From an uncultured Eubacteriales bacterium (GTDB taxonomy: Bacteria > Bacillota > Clostridia > Oscillospirales > Acutalibacteraceae), in the NCBI GenBank assembly GCA_900315085.1, contig OMXW01000010.1:1-46959 (forward strand): 46,959 bases of DNA, written 5' to 3'. Positions 42,087 through 46,959 of this stretch are shown here, piece after piece (position 1 is the stretch's first letter; each line of letters starts with the position of its first letter). The notes under the pieces were generated by a model. It saw only the letters and a list, made by a program, of their open reading frames with translations. It did no database searches and was not told the DNA's origin. The translations under genes and the position numbers were made by a program.

Positions 42087-43664
42087 ATGAAAAAAAGAAT
42101 AGTAATGTATACATCCGCGATCATGCTGGCAGGAGCCTTGGTTTGTTCTTCCGCTTCAATAGCGGGCGCGGCTGAAAATCCCGCTCAGGAACAGACTCAG
42201 CTTCCAAAAAGCTACAGCTCGGTCGATAAGGGGTATGTAACCGAAATCAAATCCCAGAAAAACAACGACTGCTGGGCTTACGCGTCGATGGCGGCATTTG
42301 AGTCCGCGCTGCTGAGCGCGGGATTTGAGGTAGGAAGCATGTCCACAGACCACCTCAACACATGGGCTACAACTCGCTCAAATGAAAAAGGCTGGATCCG
42401 CAAGCTCACCGACAACGGCTACGGCTCATGCGCGCTGGGCTATTTGCTTTCATGGCAGGGCGGCGTAATGCAGAGCGATATTCCAAACTTCAATCCGCTC
42501 GACTACCAGTTCGGCGACGAAGTCCCGACTAATCTTGCAAAATACGGCGCGACCTCGGCAAAGTTCCTGTCAAAGGAAAAGCCCGATGAAATCAAAAACG
42601 AGATCATGAACCACGGAGGCGTTTACACCTCCTACGCTCACACCTCGCTGTGCATGAGCTCAAACTTTCAGTCCTACTTTATGCCCGAATCCTTCGACGG
42701 CACATATCAGGGACACGCAATTGAGCTGGTAGGCTGGGACGACAACTACGACGCTTCTAACTTTTCAACGAGCAGAAACGGCAGCGTTCCGCAAAACAAC
42801 GGCGCATGGCTTGTAAAAAACAGCTGGGGCAAAAACAACGCGCTCGACGGCTACTTCTGGATTTCTTACGAGGACAAGTATCTTCTCCATACGCGCTACA
42901 ATCCGTCGTTTGTCATTACGGGCATTGAGGAAATTACCGACAGCAAAAAACTGCTTCAAAATGAAATTTACGGCGCGACCTATGAGTTCAATTATGTAAG
43001 CAACAATAACGTTACATACTTTAACCGCTTTGATTTCACCGACGAGTTCTTCACGGTTGACAAGGTGATCTTCAAGACCGAAGCGATAGGCGCAGGCTAC
43101 AAGCTCTATTATGTTCCCGACAAAAACGGCGAGCCCACAAGCGATAAGGCAAATTGGAAAGAGCTTTCCACGGGCACGGTTGACTACAAGGGCTATATCT
43201 GCGACGATATCTCAGATTTTGATGTCCCCGACAAAAGCGGTTCAATTGCGGTTGAGCTTGATTCAACAGCGGCTGACGGCTTCTCATCACTCGGAGTTGA
43301 CGAGTGGCTCGTTACCTCAAACAATAACTATGTGTTCATCAACGAAACCGAAAAAGGACAAAGCTACATCTCCTACGACGGCAAAATTCAGGATGTCATG
43401 GACTGGTACAAGGAAAACAACACCGACGATTTGGGCGGCAACTTTGTAATCAAGGCTGTAACAACCAAAGCCGAGGATTTCCTGTTGGGCGACGTCAATC
43501 TTGACGGCACGGTAAACATCAGCGACGCCACGGCAATTCAAAAGCATTTGGCGAACATCCACACAGTATCCGGCAAGGCGCTCAGAGCCGCCGACTTCAA
43601 CGGCGACGGCAAGGTTGATATTTCGGACGCAACATCAATTCAGCGCAGCATCAACAAAGGTTAA
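42087..43664 (+). CDS. Secreted C1-type cysteine protease with C-terminal dockerin
   Basis: 525 residues: signal peptide, papain-like domain with Gln57 and catalytic Cys62 (KSQKNNDCWAYAS), His in QGHAIELVGWDD, Asn in WLVKNSWG, then a beta-rich domain (about 285-455) like the lectin-like domain often found behind such proteases, and a dockerin (GDVNLDGTVNISDATAIQKH, DFNGDGKVDISDATSIQRS). A protease docked on a scaffold could process surface proteins or host proteins. Plus strand, convergent with the CHAP gene. ATG 42087 with AAAGG upstream. Confidence 0.9.
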   Translation: MKKRIVMYTSAIMLAGALVCSSASIAGAAENPAQEQTQLPKSYSSVDKGYVTEIKSQKNNDCWAYASMAAFESALLSAGFEVGSMSTDHLNTWATTRSNEKGWIRKLTDNGYGSCALGYLLSWQGGVMQSDIPNFNPLDYQFGDEVPTNLAKYGATSAKFLSKEKPDEIKNEIMNHGGVYTSYAHTSLCMSSNFQSYFMPESFDGTYQGHAIELVGWDDNYDASNFSTSRNGSVPQNNGAWLVKNSWGKNNALDGYFWISYEDKYLLHTRYNPSFVITGIEEITDSKKLLQNEIYGATYEFNYVSNNNVTYFNRFDFTDEFFTVDKVIFKTEAIGAGYKLYYVPDKNGEPTSDKANWKELSTGTVDYKGYICDDISDFDVPDKSGSIAVELDSTAADGFSSLGVDEWLVTSNNNYVFINETEKGQSYISYDGKIQDVMDWYKENNTDDLGGNFVIKAVTTKAEDFLLGDVNLDGTVNISDATAIQKHLANIHTVSGKALRAADFNGDGKVDISDATSIQRSINKG

Positions 43665-43676
43665 TATCACGCACAA

Positions 43677-43814
43677 AAGGGGCTGTCGCATTAAGCCCAA
43701 AATTTAGATGTCATTCTGAGCGGTGCCCGAAAGGGCAAAACCGCGAAGCGATTTAGTCGAAGAATCTCCCTGATAGGATTTTTGGCAATAAATGGCTTAA
43801 TGCGTCAGCCCTTT
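43677..43814. repeat. MITE-like element with GGCTG(T/A)CGCATTAAGCC ends
   Basis: About 138 bases, non-coding. The left end GGCTGTCGCATTAAGCC (43681-43697) and the right end, inverted (43794-43810), match in 16 of 17 bases. Such GGGCTGTCGCA ends are common on insertion sequences; no transposase lies inside, so it would move in trans. It contains the AGATGTCATTCTGA motif also seen at 16226. Confidence 0.7.
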
Positions 43815-43818
43815 ATAT

Positions 43819-43975
43819 TGTATAAAAAGTATGTGCAAACCTGCGTATTCTCCCTTGAACCGACGTTTGTTAACGTCCGATTGTACATGTGAAAGCAAAG
43901 GTTTATTCTGCGAAATATGGCGCACACACGGGTGCGCCGCTACGTACTTTCAGAAAACACGGTTTCTTCACCAAA
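43819..43975. repeat. MITE-like repeat, copy 2
   Basis: Degenerate, shortened copy of 31012-31240: left end TGTATAAAAAGT (cf. TGTAGAAAAAGT), then ACCTGCGTATTCTCCCTTG, GAACCGACGTTTGTTAACG, CCGATTGTAC, GGCGCACACA, GGTGCGCCGCTAC, and a right end resembling the first copy. The 43665-44012 gap is made of this element, the one before it, and the next terminator. Confidence 0.7.
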
Positions 43976-44006
43976 ACAAAAAAGGCAGAGCGTTTTGCTC
44001 TGCCTT
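43974..44006 (-). terminator. Terminator of the CHAP-dockerin gene
   Basis: AAGGCAGAGC-5-GCTCTGCCTT with A tract on the plus strand (T tract on minus), seven bases beyond the stop. Confidence 0.92.
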
Positions 44007-44012
44007 AAATCA

Positions 44013-45251
44013 TTAAAATGTTCTTGAGATATATTTCTGAATTCCGGTTACGTCGTCAATTGTGATTGAACCGTCAAAGTTGAAGTCGCACCATCTTGTC
44101 TGTTCTGCAGAAAGCTTTGTGAAGCCGGAAAGAACTCTCTGGATGATCGTTGCGTCTACAACGTTGATCTGTCCGTCGGAATTGATATCGCCTGTGCCGA
44201 GTCCCTGCTTCTTAGCCACTGTTGCGGGCTGAGTTGTGGGAGCGGCTGTTGTGGGCTGAGTTGTCGGAGCAACAGTTGTCGGCTGTGTTGTAGGAGCAGC
44301 TGTTGTCGGCTGAGCTGTTGTAGCATTTGTTACAGGCTGCTCAGGCTCGGGTGAGATTCTCAGCGTCTCAGGCTCTGTTTCGGGCTGCGCCGTTGTGGGA
44401 GCCACTGTTGTAGGCTGGGTTGTAGGCTTAGCCGTTGTGGGCTGGGTTGTCGCATCGGTTGTTTCTGCGGGAAGCGCTGAAACATATGTGCAGTAGTCAA
44501 GTGCAACCCATCCTGATTTTTTATTGTAGGTTGTGTAACCCCATGTATAACCGCCTGCGGACTGAACCTTTGTTACAGTCAGCTTTGCGCCGTTTGAAAC
44601 TGAGGTAACGTAGCCATAGCTTGTACCCGCGCCGCTTCTCATGTTGAGTGTTGAATCAACAACTACCTTGTAGATACCTGTCTTGTAGCTTACAGGAGCA
44701 GGCTCAACAACATCAGCGGAATCAATAAGGTAAATATATCCCTGGAATGTCCACCAGCTGTTGCCGCCGGGGTTTGAGTCATTCTTGTTGGCATATGTAA
44801 GGTAGAATGTTCTTCCGCCCCACTCTGAGTTTGAAAGCGTCATGTTGCCGTTGCTGTCGATTTTCTCAACTACCGCAACGTGTCCGCCGCCGCTGTAGCA
44901 CCAGCATGCGATCGCGCCAACCTTGGGAGTGCTGCCGTACTTGTAGTAGCCGTTGCTTCTGTTGTAGTCATACCACTGACCTGCGCCGTTCCAGGAGAGC
45001 TTAGGCTCCTTGCCCAGGATTTCGTATGCTCTGCCGTAAGCGTAGGCTGTACAGTTCGGCAAGCCGTATCCGTATTTTTGGAATACGTTGTAATCTGAAT
45101 TGTAGTAATATTTGTTTGTAGATGCAGGAGCGGAAAGTCTTGGCGTGAACGTTGCCGCGTTTGCAAAAACAGAAAGTGAAAATACAGTTGTTAAAAGAAG
45201 TACAACTGTTACCGCTACTGCTGATACTCTTTTTAAAGCTAAATGCTTCAT
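44013..45251 (-). CDS. Secreted CHAP-domain wall hydrolase with SH3 domain and dockerin
   Basis: 412 residues: signal peptide, CHAP domain at about 55-175 with catalytic Cys (GLPNCTAYAYGRA) and His (GGGHVAVVEKI), bacterial SH3 domain at about 193-260 (LNMRSGAGTSYGYV, GWVALDYC), a 95-residue Thr/Pro linker of PTTQPTTVAPTT type, and a dockerin (GDINSDGQINVVDATIIQRV, DFNFDGSITIDDVTGIQKY). CHAP enzymes cut peptidoglycan amide bonds. The combination with a dockerin suggests a scaffold-borne wall hydrolase. ATG 45251 has AAGGAAGG upstream. Confidence 0.9.
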   Translation of the reverse strand: MKHLALKRVSAVAVTVVLLLTTVFSLSVFANAATFTPRLSAPASTNKYYYNSDYNVFQKYGYGLPNCTAYAYGRAYEILGKEPKLSWNGAGQWYDYNRSNGYYKYGSTPKVGAIACWCYSGGGHVAVVEKIDSNGNMTLSNSEWGGRTFYLTYANKNDSNPGGNSWWTFQGYIYLIDSADVVEPAPVSYKTGIYKVVVDSTLNMRSGAGTSYGYVTSVSNGAKLTVTKVQSAGGYTWGYTTYNKKSGWVALDYCTYVSALPAETTDATTQPTTAKPTTQPTTVAPTTAQPETEPETLRISPEPEQPVTNATTAQPTTAAPTTQPTTVAPTTQPTTAAPTTQPATVAKKQGLGTGDINSDGQINVVDATIIQRVLSGFTKLSAEQTRWCDFNFDGSITIDDVTGIQKYISRTF

Positions 45252-45342
45252 GGGGTATCACCCTTCCTTTTAAATACTTCCAAAAGTGAAGTAAGTTATT
45301 TAGGCATCAGTTAATCCTGATTACTATTTTGTAACCAAAGTT

Positions 45343-45371
45343 ATTGTAACACAACTGTCGGAAAAAATCAA
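45343..45371 (-). promoter_or_regulatory. Promoter of the CHAP-dockerin gene
   Basis: Minus strand TTGATT (45371-45366), 17 bases, TACAAT (45348-45343). A perfect 12-base palindrome TTGTAATTACAA (45373-45384) abuts the -35 upstream and may bind an activator. The rest of the 45252-45618 gap is an AT-rich leader and the divergent lipoprotein promoter. Confidence 0.6.
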
Positions 45372-45581
45372 ATTGTAATTACAACGATTATAAACACACT
45401 ATGCTGTATAATTTGCTACAACATTCACAACATCTTGTAACTTTTATGAAAAACTACATAAAAACTCAGTGTTCATGCGGATTTTTTTGAACTTTCTGTT
45501 TCCTATTGTAGCATATAATTTCAAAAAATAAAGGGTTTTTTGAAATTTTTTTCGATTTTAGAACAATTATTTTCATCAGCA

Positions 45582-45590
45582 TGGTATAAT
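45582..45590 (+). promoter_or_regulatory. Extended -10 promoter of the small lipoprotein gene
   Basis: TGGTATAAT with a weak -35, 28 bases upstream of the ATG at 45619. Confidence 0.55.
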
Positions 45591-45618
45591 TTAAGCAAAA
45601 TACACAAGGAGTGAAATT

Positions 45619-45843
45619 ATGACAAAAAAGCTTTTTTCTGTAATCTTATCCGTATTAATGCTTCTGGCGCTTGCTTTCAGTCTATGTTCCTGTAATCCCG
45701 ATAAATTCACCGAAGCCGGAAAAAGCATGGTAAGCGACGCCGAGGACTACGTTATCAACGAGATCAAAAATCCGATTTCAACAACTCAGCCAACAACCGC
45801 TGCACCCACAACCGTTGCACAAACATCCGCAGAGGAAGAATAA
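45619..45843 (+). CDS. Small lipoprotein with Thr/Pro tail
   Basis: 74 residues, not recognised. Starts MTKKLFSVILSVLMLLALAF with a lipobox-like SLCSC, then a short helical part (FTEAGKSMVSDAEDYVINEI) and a PTTAAPTT tail like the linkers of the neighbouring dockerin proteins. AAGGAG precedes the ATG. Probably membrane-anchored; function unknown. Confidence 0.7.
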   Translation: MTKKLFSVILSVLMLLALAFSLCSCNPDKFTEAGKSMVSDAEDYVINEIKNPISTTQPTTAAPTTVAQTSAEEE

Positions 45844-45928
45844 AACATAAATAATTACTATTATTAGCGCAATCACCGCAGGCGTTTTGTTAATAAGTCA
45901 AAAAACAGAGAAATTTTTCAAAAAAGGC

Positions 45929-45957
45929 TTGCAATTTCAAGCTTAATATGGTAATAT
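45929..45957 (+). promoter_or_regulatory. Promoter of tRNA-Arg
   Basis: TTGCAA (45929-45934), 17 bases, TAATAT (45952-45957). A small GCGGTT/AACCGC hairpin follows between promoter and tRNA. Confidence 0.6.
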
Positions 45958-45984
45958 ACATATTGCGGTTAAAAAACCGCATAT

Positions 45985-46061
45985 GCGCCGGTAGCTCAGC
46001 TGGATAGAGTGTCTGACTACGAATCAGAAGGTCGGGAGTTCGAGTCTCTTCCGGCGCGCCA
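45985..46061 (+). tRNA. tRNA-Arg (anticodon ACG)
   Basis: 77 bases including encoded CCA. Acceptor GCGCCGG pairs with CCGGCGC; anticodon stem TCTGA/TCAGA encloses CTACGAA, anticodon ACG; T-arm contains GTTCGAG. The A34 is expected to be changed to inosine. Confidence 0.97.
46021..46061 (+). repeat. Left attachment-type repeat (3' half of tRNA-Arg)
   Basis: The last 41 bases of the tRNA, from the anticodon loop through CCA, are repeated exactly at 46749-46789. This is the classic footprint of an element integrated at a tRNA 3' end. Confidence 0.8.
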
Positions 46062-46064
46062 TAG

Positions 46065-46096
46065 AAAAACCTGTCGATTTATTCGGCAGGTTTTTC
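46065..46096 (+). terminator. Terminator after tRNA-Arg
   Basis: AAAACCTGTCG and CGGCAGGTTTT with one mismatch, then Ts. It lies inside the segment between the two tRNA repeats, so it may have come with that segment. Confidence 0.8.
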
Positions 46097-46143
46097 TTTG
46101 TATTATTCGTTATTTAGTTTTCAGTATTCATTTTTCAGTTCCG

Positions 46144-46413
46144 TTATTTTTCATATACCTCTCTCCGATGACCGATTGTCATCGCGAGAATAATTAACTC
46201 ATTGTCTTTGATCAGACAAATCAGCCGGTAATCCCCGATTCTGTAGCGCCATTGACCTGTCCGGTTTGCCGTCAGCGCTTTGCCGTGAATGCGAGGGTTG
46301 TCGCAACCGACCAGATTTTTTACAATCCATGCCTTAATCATTTTCTGCGTGTAACGGTCCAGCTTCTTAAATTCTTTGTCAAACCGCGGCGTCGTTTCAA
46401 CAGAATAACTCAT
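46144..46413 (-). CDS. RelE/ParE-type toxin (probable mRNA interferase)
   Basis: 89 residues with the RelE fold pattern: MSYSVETTPRFDKEFKKLD, a helical pair, then WRYRIGDYRLICLIKDNELIILAMTIGHRREVY, where the basic R/Y/H residues are typical of YafQ/RelE endoribonucleases. Overlaps the antitoxin gene by 4 bases and follows it, the usual order. Confidence 0.9.
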   Translation of the reverse strand: MSYSVETTPRFDKEFKKLDRYTQKMIKAWIVKNLVGCDNPRIHGKALTANRTGQWRYRIGDYRLICLIKDNELIILAMTIGHRREVYEK

Positions 46414-46631
46414 AGGTCAAGTTCCTTCCACAGCTCGGTAATCGGCTTGCTTTTTTCACCGCTGTTTTTATATTCGTCAAGTGCCGCTTCGGCAACGGCA
46501 ATATCATATTCGTCCTCAATTCTTTCAAACAGAGCACGTTTAAAAGCTTCTGAAAGAGACATGGAATGAAGCTTTGCATAGCTGTTTGCCAGCAATTTTT
46601 CTTCTTCTGTTAATCTGATGGAAAAGCTCAT
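46410..46631 (-). CDS. RelB-type antitoxin
   Basis: 73 residues. N-terminal ribbon-helix-helix (MSFSIRLTEEEKLLANSYAK, then MSLSEAFKRALFERIEDEYD) for DNA binding and a C-terminal tail (SKPITELWKELDL) to wrap the toxin. The ATG at 46631 has AAGGAG nine bases upstream; a TTG at 46640 is too close to the site. Autoregulated by the operator at 46649-46665. Confidence 0.88.
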   Translation of the reverse strand: MSFSIRLTEEEKLLANSYAKLHSMSLSEAFKRALFERIEDEYDIAVAEAALDEYKNSGEKSKPITELWKELDL

Positions 46632-46648
46632 AATTATCAACTCCTTCT

Positions 46649-46684
46649 GTAGTACATTGTACTACGTTCTTCTTGTGTTGTCAA
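46649..46684 (-). promoter_or_regulatory. Promoter and operator of the toxin-antitoxin pair
   Basis: Minus strand TTGACA (46684-46679), 17 bases, TACAAT (46661-46656). The palindrome GTAGTAC-3-GTACTAC (46649-46665) covers the -10, a suitable site for a ribbon-helix-helix antitoxin. Confidence 0.8.
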
Positions 46685-46748
46685 TGTTTATTTTATTTAA
46701 TCAATTGCAAACTATTACATTTTGTAACCAATTTCACCTTCCGTCTAT

Positions 46749-46789
46749 GAATCAGAAGGTCGGGAGTTCGAGTCTCTTCCGGCGCGCCA
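46749..46789 (+). repeat. Right attachment-type repeat (tRNA-Arg 3' half copy)
   Basis: Exact 41-base copy of 46021-46061. No acceptor or D-arm precedes it, so it is not a tRNA gene. A strong terminator follows at once, probably the original terminator of the tRNA gene. Confidence 0.8.
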
Positions 46790-46821
46790 AAAACGGACGT
46801 CCGATTGGGCGTCCGTTTTTT
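46790..46821. terminator. Bidirectional terminator
   Basis: AAAACGGACG-10-CGTCCGTTTT with T runs on both sides. Serves the tRNA side on the plus strand and the DUF2442 gene on the minus strand. Confidence 0.85.
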
Positions 46822-46835
46822 ATCAGTTTAAATTG

Positions 46836-46959
46836 TTAAGCAGTTTCCGGATATTCTGCGTCAATTCCGTTTTCATACAGCTCATTCGGAGAAATATCAA
46901 TATCTCCGTTTAGCCATACGGCAATGCCGTAATCAATATAGACGCTGTTAAACACAGCG
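46836..46959 (-). CDS. DUF2442 protein, C-terminal fragment cut by window edge
   Basis: Minus-strand translation of the last 124 bases gives a frame ending ...AVWLNGDIDISPNELYENGI and then DAEYPETA and stop. The WxxGDIDISPxxLYENG pattern is the end of DUF2442, a small protein often paired with DUF4160 in toxin-antitoxin-like pairs. The start lies beyond the window. Confidence 0.75.
   Translation of the reverse strand, partial: AVFNSVYIDYGIAVWLNGDIDISPNELYENGIDAEYPETA

Noticed and set aside
45338..45384. WalR-type direct repeats (TGTWAH-N5-TGTWAH) before the CHAP gene
   Set aside because: Two TGTAAC words occur but their spacing is wrong (nine bases between), and the palindrome at 45373 does not give the required repeat.
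45252..45618. c-di-AMP (ydaO-type) riboswitch before the CHAP gene
   Set aside because: Wall hydrolases often have one, but I found none of its conserved G-rich and A-rich segments in the leader, and the leader after the promoter is too short.
46749..46789. A second tRNA gene
   Set aside because: Only the 3' half matches. The bases before it cannot form the acceptor 5' strand, D-arm or anticodon 5' strand.

Overview
The window looks like chromosome of a Gram-positive, spore-forming, starch-degrading gut Clostridium of the Ruminococcus type (Ruminococcus bromii-like relatives). The reasons are four secreted proteins ending in type I dockerins, a CBM26-type starch-binding protein in one operon with a secreted GH13 amylase, the sporulation pair gpr-spoIIP, ThyX in place of ThyA, and Firmicutes-style Shine-Dalgarno sites and promoters. 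The species assignment is inference.

Layout. (1) 1-4350, minus strand: a cell-envelope block of htrA, murA and walJ (walJ runs off the left edge). murA has a well-formed promoter with an operator-like palindrome between -35 and -10. The htrA reading frame is broken twice in its proline/glutamine-rich N-terminal extension. (2) 4619-5485, plus strand: class II fructose-bisphosphate aldolase. (3) 5545-16049, minus strand: a tightly packed phage structural cassette (terS, terL, portal, protease, decoration, capsid, connectors, then a PBSX/Mu-like LysM-hub-spike-baseplate set). I find no sheath, tape measure, fibre, lysis or integrase gene. terL is frameshifted by a 4-base tandem duplication and terS seems to lack a good start codon, so the cassette looks unable to package DNA. 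(4) 16391-17524: a surface protein with a Ser/Gly repeat region. (5) 17716-27240: a nine-gene housekeeping operon (thyX, tmk, DUF2156, GNAT, DJ-1/PfpI, folate cyclo-ligase, mltG, U32 peptidase-like, alaS). (6) 27410-28300: a dockerin protein with a cohesin-like N-terminal domain. (7) 28427-30791: a polar amino-acid ABC transporter. (8) 31282-35256: the starch operon (two CBM26-like modules plus dockerin, then amylase). (9) 35478-39638: rarA, glyA, dusB and a Pro/Glu-repeat membrane protein. (10) 39934-41950: gpr-spoIIP. (11) 42087-45843: a dockerin cysteine protease, a dockerin CHAP/SH3 cell-wall hydrolase and a small lipoprotein. (12) 45985-46959: tRNA-Arg(ACG) whose 3' half is repeated 0.7 kb downstream, bracketing a relBE-type toxin-antitoxin pair, then a partial DUF2442 gene.

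How it fits together. The dockerin proteins are expected to plug into cell-surface cohesins (an amylosome-like assembly), giving starch binding next to proteolytic and wall-remodelling activities. The intergenic regions are rich in small non-coding inverted-repeat elements (16226-16320, 31012-31240, 39776-39858, 43677-43814, 43819-43975), two of which are copies of one family. The least explained parts are the stripped-down phage cassette, the murA operator, and the tiny tRNA-flanked toxin-antitoxin island.
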